This document shows positions 1 to 12,418 of a stretch of 64,000 nt of DNA, piece by piece (position 1 is the first letter of the stretch; each line of letters starts with the position of its first letter). The stretch is from the NCBI GenBank assembly GCA_003971905.1, contig RSEE01000071.1:186001-250000 (forward strand), in the 5' to 3' direction. A program made the position numbers and the translations under genes. Source of the stretch: Moniliella sp. 'wahieum'. Its lineage: Eukaryota; Basidiomycota; Moniliellomycetes; Moniliellales; Moniliellaceae. The notes beneath the pieces are model-generated. The model saw nothing but the letters and a program-made list of their open reading frames with translations. It made no database searches and was not told the DNA's origin.

Positions 1-193
1 TAATTGCCGGTGCCTTCTTCTCTATGTCGGCTATGACACCACCCACTGGGCTCTGCATCATTCCCGTCTCCCTGCCTACCTAATGGAACTCAAGCGGTAC
101 CACCTTGAGCACCATTACAAGAACTACGAGCTCGGGTTTGGCGTCACGTCCAAGCTGTGGGACCTGGTGTTCAACACGCAATTCACTCCGTGA
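1..193 (+). CDS. SCS7: Fatty acid 2-hydroxylase (inositolphosphoceramide hydroxylase), C-terminal end
   Basis: Only the last ~63 codons are present. This ER-membrane di-iron enzyme hydroxylates the alpha carbon of sphingolipid very-long-chain fatty acids. The reading frame ending in TGA at 191-193 gives YDTTHWALHH, then LMELKRYHLEHHYKNYELGF and a short tail, which is the characteristic C-terminus of the Scs7/FA2H family; the HH and HLEHH clusters are the last histidine boxes that bind iron. The first residues (IAGAFF) lie in another frame and join YVGYD only if one base is missing near position 21. The gene begins outside the window. Family assignment is from motif recognition and is firm; the frameshift is probably a sequence error. 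Confidence 0.85.
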   Translation, partial: NCRCLLLYVGYDTTHWALHHSRLPAYLMELKRYHLEHHYKNYELGFGVTSKLWDLVFNTQFTP

Positions 194-1184
194 GAGACGT
201 CTGGTCCCAGAGTGTTTCCCTGGTCCGTCCATCGATAAACTGGACGGACGAAACGGGTGCTCTTTTTGTCCTGCTTGGTTTCTAAGATTCTGCTCTTGGT
301 TGCTCATGCCGCTATCGAATCAGGGACATGTGCTGGCGGTGGAGTGAGCCCTCCTTCTACTTCCGCCACCGCGTCTGGAGGCAAAGGCGCGGTCGTATGC
401 ATTGCATCGATAATCATGCTTGGCTTGCTTGGGAAATTGCGGTTGCTATGGAATTGATTCAAGTTAGATGTCGCGTTGCTTCTGTCCGCCTGCGTATGCG
501 ACGGGTCTGTCCACCATTCAGGTTCACTAGACTGAGCTAGGTTTCGGGCATTGGCCATTTTGGGGGCAGGGGGAGTACGGACTGTCGAGGTCCGGGGATG
601 AGGGAGAAGACAGCCGGGCGAGGATTGGTGAATCAAATGTTGTTCGATGCTTTATCTGCGTTGCCCCGATACCCAACAAACCCCAATTTCTAACTTTTAA
701 CCGGCCCCATAGTAGACTCGTGCCCATATTCCTCAACAACCTATCCTTCCACCGGCCGGATCGTCTTGGGCCGTTTTGTCTAAAAGTGGGACAGATCCAG
801 AGAGCACAATGTGCGACCCCACCTTCTCCCTGTCCGTCTCAAAACATCCACAAACCTAAGGCCTTAGGCCTCAGGGAGGCCTCAGGGAGCTCGATCACCA
901 TGAGCACACGATTCGGTTCATCGACCAAATCCCCTCATGCGACGGGCGACACAGAAGCCAGGACGAGGATGGTTCTGCGAACGGCTATGAGTGCACAATG
1001 GGAGGGGGAGGATGCGACTTCCCGAGGTGCCAAAGGGCTTTTTTACGGAGGTAGGGCTGGCCAATCTCACAAGGATAACGACCGGGAAGGACCTCAAAGG
1101 ACTGCAGTGCAAATAATACAACCACCCTGCTGACGCAGGGGAGGGGGTGCCGTAGTTCCATCGCAACAACTGGGACGATCACAG
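194..1184. other. Convergent intergenic region between SCS7 and TOM22
   Basis: This gap holds the 3' ends of two converging genes. Short ORFs exist on both strands, but none shows a recognisable motif or splice structure. There is a short imperfect repeat of GGCCTCAGGGAG type near 860-890. I see no RNA gene or further feature. Confidence 0.5.
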
Positions 1185-1760
1185 TTAGAAGCCAGGCGGG
1201 CGCAATCCTTCTTGCGGTTGCTGCCCCGCCTGCAGGGCGGGAGCACCGGGAGCACCGGGGGTACCAGGTGCCGAGCCCATCAGCGCCGATGCACCTGACG
1301 ACTGCCCGGCCATCTCACGCTCTTGCATCGCGAACCGCGCCTCATCCTCCACAGCCAACGCAACGGAAGACCAACAAGGAGGGCAGACGTCGTGAGCACC
1401 CAGGCGGCCCGGCCAGCGAGCGCTCCAAGCCCCCACGTAGTCGCCACCAGAGCGGCAGCAGTGTTGGAAATGGCACTGCGGGTGCTGGGAGGTACAATAT
1501 CCTTAAGCGCAGCCAGGCGCTCTCCCAGCGTCTCTTCCAACACCTCGTCGTCCGACTCGGCAATGGAACTCTAGGAGCGTGGCAGAGTGTCAGGTTGTCA
1601 CGGTAGGTTAAACGTTAACGTCCCAACGACAGGCCGGAGGGGAAAGGGCAGATTCCACACGTACCACATCGCTTCCCTCATCTTCCTCGTCTTCCCACTC
1701 GTCGGCGTCGGTGGAGGCGCGACGGAAGTGCTCATCAGTCGTCTCCTCGAGCTGGACCAT
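1185..1760 (-). CDS. TOM22: Mitochondrial import receptor subunit Tom22
   Basis: Central receptor of the TOM complex in the outer mitochondrial membrane; it takes preproteins from Tom20/Tom70 and organises the Tom40 pore. Exon 1 (1665-1760) encodes 32 residues with an acidic cytosolic patch (DADEWEDEEDEGSD). A 94-nt intron (1571-1664) has a GTACGT donor, a CTGAC branch site and a CTAG acceptor. Exon 2 carries ETLGERLAALKDIVPP, the transmembrane segment AWVLTTSALLVGLPL, and then ALAVEDEARFAMQEREM, a typical Tom22 order. The two halves of the membrane region lie in different frames; one missing T near 1365 (giving GLPFALAVEDE) restores a 160-residue protein, close to yeast Tom22 (152). The Gly/Pro/Gln-rich tail faces the intermembrane space. 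It is transcribed divergently from the F-box gene. Confidence 0.9.
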
Positions 1761-3409
1761 GACGGGCAGATGGTTGGAGGAGTGGGAAAGAATATATGGC
1801 TTCCTCCCCGCGCTCCCGACCGCGCCTTATTCCGCCCACCGCCCCTTTCCGCTGCTATCCGCAGGCCGAAAGGAGTGCCATTGATATTGAGCGTTGCGCC
1901 GCTTGGCCAAATATGGTAAGCATCACGTAAGCTCCCTTGACACTGCCCTGCTTTATTTGAGCCAAAAGCACCTGGCGAGGGGAGCACAAAGTGTTCCTCT
2001 GATGCCATCTTCCCTAACCGCTTCCTTCCTCTATCCACACCAGACTGCCTCGATACGTTCATTCGCATACAGAACCCTCCTGACGTTATCCATTTCCCCC
2101 GCTTTGAAGCTTCACGAAGGTTCCTCATCTGACTATCGCCCCACCCCCCTCCATCCATCCAGCTACCTCCGGACTATAAATTAGTCTAGTTAGTTCATCT
2201 CGGTGGGCGTTGAACGTTGACGGCGGAGGAGAGCATGCGGCTTGAAGCCTCGCTGACTTGAATCTCATCGATCATCGACCGAGAGGTGGCCGCGGGGGAG
2301 TCCTCGTCCAGGGTGGACCCTCTGACCCTACCCGACATGATGATCTCCGCAAGGGCCAACACACCTACAAACTGTGGAATGTCTTTGAGCGACTTGATTG
2401 ACCTCGCTCAGGTTGAGCGCTATCATATATCATGCACTAAGAGATCATGGGGGGTGCCACGAGATGGGACCCGCCCCTGTAGTTTAGGAGTACAAACCCT
2501 TGATGGACGGCCTACCGGAGCCACATACGGTATTATGCCCGGTGAGCCGGAAAATGTGTGAGGGAGAGACTCTCTAGTTTGAGTGGCTGCCTGTGCCAGT
2601 GCAAAACGCCCGCAGCTCAGACCCTCAGAGGAAGGTGCAGCGTACGTAGGTCATCAGACCCGTTGAAGTGGGCCAGATACTCTGTGGGGTAACGGTTACT
2701 TAGTCGTTACCCCCGCCCTCGACGCATTGTAGTACTTGGCGGAATCAGACGGAGTCTTATTGAAGAGCAAGCGCTACCGAGAGTAACTGCGACTTGCAGT
2801 GTAAAACCGACGTGAGCCGCGTAGTATATTCGCGAAGAACGTAAGGGTGAGAACGTGAAAGGGCAGAAAGAGAAATGGAAAGGAACAAAGCAGGGCTGTT
2901 AAAACCGCGGTCCAGTGAGCTGCAGCAGGTGAAGAGTTCTGCCAAGGCTGGGCGCAATGGGAACAAAACATCGTCCGGATGACGAGCTCAAGCGATCAGG
3001 CGCGGCCATGGCGGGCTGTGGAGGATATCCACAGCACTGATGGATAACTTGTCCGCTGAGACACACTCTCGCAATAGTCTATAACGGTAATTGTGCGTCC
3101 GGAGAGAGCCGGAGCGCCCCGTAGCAAGAACACGGCGCCGTTTGCACTTATAACTGGCGCGGAAGGAGCGAGTGGTGTGCAGACAATGACAGGCGTCGTA
3201 CTACTACGAAGAGGCGCACAAGATGGTGGTGCTTATTAGTAGGCTGGGTTTAATAGCATTAACGTCAGGAAACGTGCACGGACCATTTCCAATCCCTGGA
3301 TTAGGTAACCCCACTGTACTGACTCCTCGGTACGCCACCGCCTCCTCGGATGCATAAGATGGCGGCAAGCAAGAGACAACCACGCCACGCAACGTGCAAG
3401 CGATTGGAG
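1761..3409. other. Intergenic region upstream of TOM22 and the F-box/RCC1 gene
   Basis: This 1.6-kb gap lies between two head-to-head genes and must hold both promoters. Base composition is more balanced than in the coding DNA. I found no ORF with family motifs and no spliced structure I could defend, and no clear TATA box or RNA gene. Confidence 0.5.
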
Positions 3410-5774
3410 ATGCCCATGACCCTCGCCGACCTGCCCGACTCGGTGCTGCTGCTGTGCGTGATTCCGTGGCTGGACACCCAGAGCCTGTTGCGCGTGCGCG
3501 CCACCAACCACCGCTTCCGCCTCTTGGTCGACGACGAGAGCGTCTGGCGCCGCAAGACCATCACCGAGTTCAACTTCCCCCGCCACCACTGCACGCGCTC
3601 ATACCAGCAACTCGTGGCGCCTGCTCTACATTGGTCTCGCACGTACCAGGCCTTCCTGTGGGGTGCCAACAAGGAGTCATGGCGGGCCGGACCCGAGTCC
3701 CGCCTTGCGTTTGCCAACCTCTATGGCGCCCCGGAACTTGCCCTTGTGAACCCTTCGCTCCTGCAGGGCATCCCCATCCCGCTTCGTCTCGACCTCAAGC
3801 ACCCAGCAAGTGTGGGGGTCATTCCCTCTTCGTCGGAGGAACCTCAATATGGTACTCTTTCCTACCGCGATGCGGACGGGGACGAGCTCAAGCAGCTGGG
3901 CGTGCCCGTTGCTCTCACAGCAGGCGGCTTTGGATTCGCGGCCCTGACCAGCTCTGGTCGCCTTCTGGGATGGGGTAGACTGAGTCTGACTGGCGCCATG
4001 CTCGCCCGTCCTGTTGTGTTGGATACTGGGACTGGGTTTGGTTTGTCCAAAGTCAGCGAGAAGCGGGTGCGCACGATCGGAAGCGGCCGGGAATTTCTTG
4101 TGGCTCTCATGGAGGGGAAGATGGGCATGTTCTTCAATGGAGAGACTGGTCGGAGCCCGTGTTGGTACGGGATGCAGCGGGCGTACAATCGGCTGCTCAT
4201 CTGGAGAAGCTTCTGAGTAACCGCTCCAACCATTTCACCCTGGGTTTGGATCAGGCTGGACCAAAATCACCGGCCGAATTTTCTAGCAAGATTCTTCAGC
4301 TCGAGGCCGGATGGAACTTTTCGGTTACGCTGGTCTCAGTCCAGGCTCGGGAATCAGGCTCGGCGCCAAGAGAGATTGAGCGCCAGTTGTGGTTTTGGTG
4401 CCCGTCATGGGATCCAGTGGATTGGAGTACGTGTTTTCGCCTTGTGTTTCCATGGCCACTATGTCTGACTCTATCTCTTCCTCCTCTCCTCAGATGATGG
4501 CGAGGACGGGAGGACTGCATCGGCCGCCTTTGGTGCTTTCCAACTTCCCCGGTGCCCGACCTGGACGCCAACATGGCCACCCCGCTCGGGACAGAAGCCG
4601 AAGTAGTTGTCCAAGTTTCGGGAGGGGATGGGTTTGTGGTCGTGCTCACCTCTGCCGGGCGGCTGTTCCAACTGAATGTGAGCGGCATCGCCTCTTCCCG
4701 TACTCCCGATTTCAATCTTGAATGGTCGAGATTGGAGTTGTTTGATCAGATGGATTATGTCGCCGAAGCGCTCGCAACGTTTCCTGGTGTCCCTGAACGC
4801 GTGGGGACATCTCCCGCTCTCGCATCACACCATATTTCCGCTCACTTTTCCAACTTTGCTGCGTATAGCGTGCCGGTCACTCGCCCCAAGAAATTCAGCC
4901 TTGGTCTCCACGAATCGCTTCTTCTAGGAGAGAAGGTTTCCGATAAGGCAGAGGAGCACAATGGGTTTGTTCTGTTGGGAAAGGCCCAGGCCAACCACCT
5001 TATTCACCCTCTTTTTAAGGTCATCCCCGAGCTACAGGGAAAGGGGTGATTAAAGTTTCGTTCGGTGATTGGCACTGCGGCGCCTTGACCGATGCTGGCC
5101 AAGTTTATTGCTGGGGAGGGTGGCAGGATGGCGCGCTGGGTGTGTATGATACCTTTGCCATTCAAGAGAGAATGCTGTGTCGATTGAGGACCAGCTGCGT
5201 AGTATCCACGCTCGGCCGGACCGGCATGCTCTTGCGTCATTTAACCGGCTTAGGTCCCGCCTGGGCCACTTTCTACCTACCCCTCGTCAGCAGCATCTGA
5301 GGATGCGCGGTCCCCCGACGGGGTGGGCGTGGGGACGCGTAGTTTACCCCTCGGCGGAGCGGGACTCGTTGCTGCGGTTTCTGCTTCGCCGGTTGCAGCC
5401 GCGCACGATCCAATCCTCAGTGGAAGTTCCTACGCGCGTCTACTTTGATGATGATCTGGACCGTAGCACCTCCTTACCCCTCCCCCCCACGAAGCCGGGT
5501 AGCTTTGCGTTCGACATCGCTATGGGCGGTTGGCACTCTGGCGCCCTGGTCCTAGACCCGCCGCATGAAAAACTTCACTCTCCTGTCCAAGTGAACGAGG
5601 CGGAGACGGTGGTGCGTTGAGCCATGGTGTCTTCTCCCCGCTTCGTTTCTCCGCCTCCCTAACACCTTTCTCACTTCCCTTTTTTCCCTTCCTACAGTCT
5701 CCTGCCTTTCCCACCTCGGAGATCTTGCCCGCTACGATGGACACTCCGATCGATACTCTTTTATCTCCGTCTGA
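3410..5774 (+). CDS. F-box protein with RCC1-type repeats (Saf1-like)
   Basis: Probable substrate-recognition subunit of an SCF ubiquitin ligase. The chosen start opens the F-box directly (MTLADLPDSVLLLCVIPWLD, then LLRVRATNHRFRLL and SVWRRK). Downstream are RCC1 blades such as ALTAGGFGFAALTSSGRLLGWG, KVSFGDWHCGALTDAGQVYC WGG and a last one, FDIAMGGWHSGALVLD. Intron 4427-4493 (GTACGT, CTGAC, CAG) is well formed. A second intron at 5612-5697 (GTGCGT, CTAAC, CAG) leads to a short last exon reading LGDLARYDGHSDRYSFISV before TGA at 5772, but this needs one indel and is less certain. At least three frame changes occur (about 4150-4250, 4390-4560, 5045-5180). The order F-box then RCC1 matches yeast Saf1, which targets adenine deaminase Aah1; the target here is unknown. 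Confidence 0.75.
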
Positions 5775-5905
5775 ATCGTGCCTTTCTCCTCCCTTCCCTC
5801 CCGTTCCGAGGTGTCATCTCCCTCATCAGCAACGACTTCAACGGCCCCTGTGCACGCGATTTTCGACCAGAGCCCACGCCTCCGCCCGCTCTGACGTTCG
5901 AAGAG

Positions 5906-6152
5906 ATGGAGCGGGTGGGCAACCGAGTATTTTGGGGCAGCATCGTGGCCGGGCTGTGCTTGTTTTTGGTCTATTGGGCGGATGGGGCGCGTTGATGCGC
6001 CGGTGGGGCTGCCTGCTGCGTTGCCGGCTGACGACAGCACCGAGAGTCCTGTGTGGCTCACCTTACCTTACTTTGTCCCTGTCGCGATTCCTTTGGCATT
6101 GTACCTCGTTATTGCCAGGTGGACAGGCGAACAATTCTTTCTCCATGCTTAA
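5906..6152 (+). CDS. PIG-Y/Eri1-like subunit of GPI-GlcNAc transferase
   Basis: A small two-pass membrane protein starting about 130 bases after the F-box/RCC1 gene. The first helix reads VFWGSIVAGLCLFLVYW; the second part ends in YFVPVAIPLALYLVIARW and TGEQFFLHA. That second segment matches the PIG-Y family C-terminus, pattern P-x-x-IP-(n)-W-x-G-x4-F-x-H. PIG-Y/Eri1 belongs to the ER enzyme that transfers GlcNAc to phosphatidylinositol, the first step of GPI-anchor synthesis. The halves are joined by removing one G from the GGGG run at about 5975-5985, giving ~81 codons against ~70 in the family. The start at 5906 is the first in-frame ATG before helix 1; a more upstream start reached through another indel is possible. 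Confidence 0.6.
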
Positions 6153-6163
6153 GCAGATGGCGC

Positions 6164-6184
6164 GGGGGGGGGGGGGGGGGGGGG
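6164..6184. repeat. Poly-G run of 21 bases
   Basis: An uninterrupted G tract just downstream of the PIG-Y-like stop codon. It marks the left border of the gene-poor block. Its true length is uncertain because long homopolymers are poorly measured. Confidence 0.9.
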
Positions 6185-7193
6185 CAGAAATTGAACCTAA
6201 ACCCGGGTGAAAATGCATTCATTCTGCGCCATGATGCTTGGTTTCTCATCTAGATGAAATCGTATATACTATACACACGTTGCGTGGTCATAATACGAAA
6301 GAACATGAGTGATCGGACGCACACGCTCCCCTGTTTCACTTGCCTGGGGGTTCTACGTCAAAACTAGACTAGCTCGTCTGAACGTACGTTGAACAGCTCA
6401 GCATGTACTCCGTTGTGTCAAAACGGTGGGTGTGTTCCCTTCGATCTATACGCAACCTAGATTGAGTCTCCCACAGGGAAACTGATGGTCCGCCTGTGGC
6501 TTAACCTTGATCCATGTTTTTACTTTTATCCTGCTTCGATTTATTTCTACTGCTTTGCTACACTGCATTCATAATGCTTACAGAGCGCAAGGCTCCGGGA
6601 CAAAGAGGCGCTGCGACTAACCGGCTCGCGAATCCGGCCTGTATTGCTTGTTTGTGCCACACCAATTAGAAACCAGTGCAGCGACCATGGAAAGCTATAC
6701 TATCAGCCATTGTCCGAGAGTTGAGTTGCCCACACGTGACAGGATCTGTCGGAAACTGTCATTATATACATGTATTGTCGTCCCACAACCTTCCCCACTA
6801 GAGTGGAAAAGCTCTACCCATAGGCTGGTCTTGCCCGTTTTCGGCCCGAATTCGCGATCTTGTCGCTTAAGGAGCCGACGCCCCATTGTCAGATTCGCCC
6901 CTTATTGATACTGATGTAGTAGTCCCTCAACGGAGAAGCGCTGAAGGGCGTGATATGCGAGCCCAGCGACACCGATGCTATCTATATTCCTGTCTCTGTA
7001 TGATAACGATGCACCTCCACGCCCCCATTCACCTCGACATATGGGCACAGAACGCTTCTGGTGGGAAGTGAGACCACGTTGTGCAACCCGTGACCAACCT
7101 CTTTGGCCACAGGAGGCTGGCCACTCTCATTGGTAACCACTGAGGGCCAAACCCTCAGCGTGACCATGCAGCTACCATCGGCAGGCAGCCACA

Positions 7194-7205
7194 GTGACTA
7201 GTGAC
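7194..7205. repeat. 12-mer GTGACTAGTGAC, one copy of a dispersed motif
   Basis: This is the exact reverse complement of GTCACTAGTCAC found at 33250-33261 and 33523-33534. Related 11/12 matches occur at 35837-35848 and 50613-50624. The core ACTAGT is palindromic. All copies lie outside coding sequence. Function is unknown. Confidence 0.6.
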
Positions 7206-8663
7206 GACCTTCCCCTCGGCAAAGAGCCCCCATTCTCCTCATTGCTCTGCACTCCAATAGCCACGCCGTCCCATACCCCCGAAGGACCGGATCTTGATCT
7301 TCCATGGTCACGCGGCAAAGATCGACGCCGTATGTGACGCAGGAAACCTCTTCTGATTCGGCTTGGGCATAACGAGGACAGAACCGACTAAGATGTGTTG
7401 TCTTGCTGCCACATGGCAAACCGCTGAGATTTACTGCTGGGCGCCTTCCCAAATTTCCGTATACATTCACTGTCTAGCATTCTTTTGAAATGCCGTGCTT
7501 TTCTTGGGCAGTCTGGATATCGCCGAACAACTCAATACCGTGGGTAACCCGTTCCCTTCTCCGACTTCAGCGGGATGGGTCCCGGCCGGCGAAATCGACG
7601 ATGATCCTGTTATCACTAATGGGAGTGGGGTCTGTGGAGTTGGCATGTCACTAGCATCCGTTTGGATAGGCCAACAGTATCCGGCCCATCAATAAATCAT
7701 GAAGGCGTTTGTGCGGATCAATTGGGTGCTACACCGGTTACGGATGCCAATTGGCACTACAGCGGCACTGTTTTTATTTTCTTCTTCTTCTCCTTCATGA
7801 GAATGCAGGTATGCAGTGATTGTTAGGACTTTACCACCTCCAACGCCAAGTTAGCTGCACAATAGAAGAAGACGTCGTTCCCTATAGGAAAAAGCTCCCT
7901 AACACATGGACCCAGTCCAGTCCGGTCGGTTTGCTAATCACGGGAAGACCCCCAAACCACTATGCGGCTGATATCAGGCCTGACTGACGTCCTCATGATC
8001 CCGTGTCATGCCAAGCAGATTTTCAATTGGTTTTGTTCTCTCCATGTTGCGACCTCCCTTTTTCCTCCGTTGCGTAAACTTCAATGGAAACTTTACTTGT
8101 ATTTGGCAGACGTGTCCAACCAGAGCGTGTTCACTTAGAGCTGTCAGTGCCGCCTGGGGCCAAGAGCCAGTTTCGTGCAACTGATGGTGGTACTCGATGT
8201 GGTTCGTGCTGAAATTTGTTTTCGTTTTCAACCGATGATGCCACTTTGAATTCTAGTTGATACTAACGATCACTGTGAGCTGTGTTTGTACAGATTAGAC
8301 AATTTCATTCGTACCATGCAATTCTTACCTCATGCTACTTTTGTCCATTGGTGACGCTGGGGAAAACCCTCACCTCTCGTTTGCCCTGGCAGTTCCTCTT
8401 GAACGTCCCGGACCTCCCTTGTTGGTCCCTCTTTTCTTGTCAGTAACATAGGCTATCTTTTCATATACATTCCCTCTGTTTGATTACCGAAATTGCCCAA
8501 TGGGGACATCGCCTTTGTGCAAGTACGTTGGTTAAGGATCATTCTTGCGCCCTCATCTTTTTCTTCCGAGTCTTGTATCAACTACCATGATCGTTAAGAC
8601 TCGGCTCCCTCTTTCGAGATGCCCCTCAGGTTTATGTCGATAGCTCCATCTACTCCACGTGCA

Positions 8664-8664
<1 letters not shown>

Positions 8665-8693
<29 letters not shown>
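8665..8693. repeat. Poly-C run of 29 bases
   Basis: An uninterrupted C tract, the longest homopolymer in the window, inside the gene-poor block. The real length may differ from the assembled length. Confidence 0.9.
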
Positions 8694-8695
<2 letters not shown>

Positions 8696-11600
8696 ACCGA
8701 GCCAATCATAATCAAAGAGGGCAACAGAGAATATATGAGGTTGACAATACCGGGTCGTGCCTTACAACATGCATATGCACGTCTGCCCCACATCAACTTT
8801 GACATCTGACCTAGCATGGAAGATGCAATCAAGTACATCTACAGCTACGTCTACAACGACGACGATGGCACCAGAGATAATCAGAGGAACAATCTAACCA
8901 ATTCAGAGACTATAACAAAGAAGAGAACCGGGCGCATCAATTTTTTTCGCTTCTTATACTCTGGGCAGTAGGCGGGGATACGTCAACAACTGGCTCGAGC
9001 GAGTATTGCGCCTCGATAACGCAGCAGCGGGATGATGTTACAGTTTTCAACCATGGAAAAAGAACCTCTCTTCTAATATCAGGGTTTCCTACTTTACCGG
9101 CGGGCCTCTCCTCCACGATCCTACTACATTATTCAAGATAGCAAGCACAGCCGCATCTCCGGCCGTTACGTTTAAGCCAGCTGTTTTCTCTCTCCGAATG
9201 CGAATAACAGGAGCTGCTTGTTCTGACATCTATTGAAGTGATGATGGTGTAATGAGCATATTGCATAAGTGTCGAATGTCAGCTGGCAGCTTTTCCAGTC
9301 ACCAGTTCACCCCCAATGCAATGAATTCATCCACTTCCAGGTGAATCAAGGGTAACCGGGTTACAAATCTTTATTCGTTGGTCAGCACTGGATTCTTATA
9401 GTGCAGACAGCAGGTCTTTTTATATACACACCTTCTGACTCGGGAACAAGTCATAGCGCAAACATACGAACTGTGCCCTGGGGCTTAGGTGCAAGTACTT
9501 AACACCCCTTCTTCTGAGACCAAAGGCGTACGATAGGGTCCAAATATACACGATGAAGAACTGCAGTCACTGCAGCCAGGAAAATTGGCAACGGGGGCCG
9601 AACTTGAGATAATTGCCGATGCTGTTTGGGAATAATGTCAACAGCTCACTACTTCAAATGATATGCATCCGATTGTTTGCGGGTCGGCATAGCGACTCTC
9701 ACGGCATATGTATAGTGCTTTTACCGCTTCGCGCATTGTGATGTGGGCTGCAGATTATCCTCACTCAGAATAATGGAAATAGTTCCCTGTTAAATTGAGG
9801 AGAATGCCACCCAGGTCAAGGAAATTATTTTGTGCCCCGACATTGAGCTCTGCTTGCACAAGAATCGTTGCTCGTTTCTGACAGGGTAATGATGAACGGC
9901 ACACGGGAAATTCACTAAGGAGAAATTATTGGATTGTTGTTGAAGCTCGTCAGGGCGCGTCAGGTCGTTCGAAGGGAATTGTATTCGGCTTCCAACAAGG
10001 TAGGAAAATGACTTCCGCCTGGCCTCAATCCAAGCTTGTTCCTGGGGATGGTAAATATGAGCATTGCGTGAAGAGGTGCTGTTCTGTTCGCAAGCGTAAA
10101 ACTAGTATCCTCCTATGATGTCATTGATGGCTGGGATTTTTTTTGTTTGCTTTGATTACATCTCTAGCGGTTATTGATGCTAGAGTGCCACTTGGACGTG
10201 CTAGGCAATCCAATGGATCAGCTGAAAAGTTACTTGCAGACATGAGCCACAAGTCTCCCTAACATGGGAAGAGAAAAGAGGGATGAGAGGTAGGAAATAT
10301 ATACGGAGCGAGCTCGGTGTGCGCCGCATGCCAGCCGAACTAACCACCTCATTAGGCGAGAGTCACCGAAGAACTCGAGGGCCTGCGGGTCCGCCATACT
10401 GTCACTGGCTTGTCGGCACATGTCAAAGAGTTAGTGTTTGTTGCAGTCCCCGGCTCCTAAGGTAGATCTGATTCATTTCCGTTCCATCATGGCTTTTCCT
10501 GCGGACGATATTGTGCGATTGTAACACTTCTCCTATTTCATCTATTCTCTTCTGTGCCCCATTGATCCGGAGTGCCATCAGCCCTCCCTTATAGACATGC
10601 TCCCATTTATCACCTTATCCTTCTGGCTATCCCATTCCCTGGGAAAACAGTGTAGAAAAAAATAGATTTTCAGAGAAACCATCGCACATCTTACCGATAT
10701 CCCAATTCGGCGCTTGGAAATTGACAGCCCGAATCCCTATTGAAGGAATTTTGTTTTGAGACCGATAGTTTCCCTTCCAACTTTGTGAAATGCTATTTTA
10801 TATCTACCAGAGGATGACAAGAAATCTCACCATCAATGTAGCGACGCACGTAGTATTCGTGGTAGCTGCACCTAGTCTCACACCTCACCTCTGGCATGAC
10901 TTGCCTCACATGTCACGTGCTATACCGCGGTTCCATCCTGCCTCACCGCGAAAGAACACCCGCAGCCATGCAATCAATAACGAGACGCGCCACCCCCTTC
11001 CCCCTCTAAAGCCCACATCCCGTTGTGGTTAGCTTGGTGCGTTTTTCCTTTCGTTCGCTTGATTCGGGATGCAAATTCTCCTCTTGCGCTGCTGTATCCA
11101 CCAGGAATGATAACACATGAGCAAAACATCGGTATACAACCCCGACCTCCCATAGCACACATGACCGTCACCGCTTCAGCAAAACTGGCTTGGTATACAC
11201 AGCTTGGGTACTAAGCATTTCGACCAAACTAAGAGAGACCGTTTATGTGGGATGGGTATGGATCCTCCCGACCACCACTACTTTCAAACGGGGCTTGCAT
11301 CCCCACCCACTATGTTTTGTTTGGTCATAGTCATACATATATCTGCCGTCGTGTGTTGCCGGGTTATAGGTGTGACCGTCACACTTCTACCAGTTGACAT
11401 AGTAGATCTTTCGGGTTTCGACATGGCCGAGGCGGATTGGCGGGGCTCTTCCCGCCATCCAATGGACACGGGAGGCGGGTAATGAAGGAACGGAGACGAG
11501 GACAAAGGGTGTCGCCCACTCACTCCAGATAAAAGGGCGATGCCGCCGGAGAGATGAAAAGTAAAGGCGAGCCAATGCCTTCGATCCGCGTATCATGTTG

Positions 11601-12418
11601 CTAGAATGATAGCCTTCCAAGAATCAGGAGGCCATGCATGAGGCCTGCAAATTGAAGAGACTCCAAATTTGTCGGGATCCAGTAACGACACGTCTGGCCT
11701 CTTGTACACGTGGACCACGGTTGCCACGGACTGGACGGACGGCCGAAAAAAGAGGCGTGGGGAGAGGGGCAGAGATTGTGCCTGTTAATACAATCTATAA
11801 CTGTGGGCGCCGGAATGTGGGCGGGTCCAGTCCATGAGTTTATTGAGTGTGCTTCTTCCTTTATTGGCGGAGGACGAACCCGGGAGACAGTTTGCTTGGG
11901 TAGCCATAACGTCGTTGGCAGATCCGAACAGAGGGGCTAGAGGCTATGCGATTGAGGTGCAGTGCGTGGGCGCCAAGGTGGCGCACACATGCCCCGGATA
12001 GAACAAGACAAGCGGACGTGCAATACGTGGTTCTAGCTTCACAGCGGATCAGCAAAATACGTCACAGATGTTTCAAGATATAAAATACCTTCAAAAACGT
12101 CAGAAGAGTGTTTTGGCTGTGGCGACGTGCAAACCTGTCTGTCAGTAGGTCTATTACGTCCTCGACGTCACCCCCTTGAACGTCAGAAACGTCGTTGACG
12201 TGCCCCTGGGCGACGTACTGACGAATCTGATCATCCTATGCTCGCTCTTCCTGGTTACTATTGGTATTACATTTTATACTACTACTCATTCTAGCATCAT
12301 CGAATGCTGTGCAATCGTCTTCGAGGGTACTTTTTTCATTGCGATGGGTCAATATGGACTTGGGGGCTCGCCATGGAGAGCTCTCTGGAATGTAGAGGTG
12401 CTAAATCACTCCTCAGTC

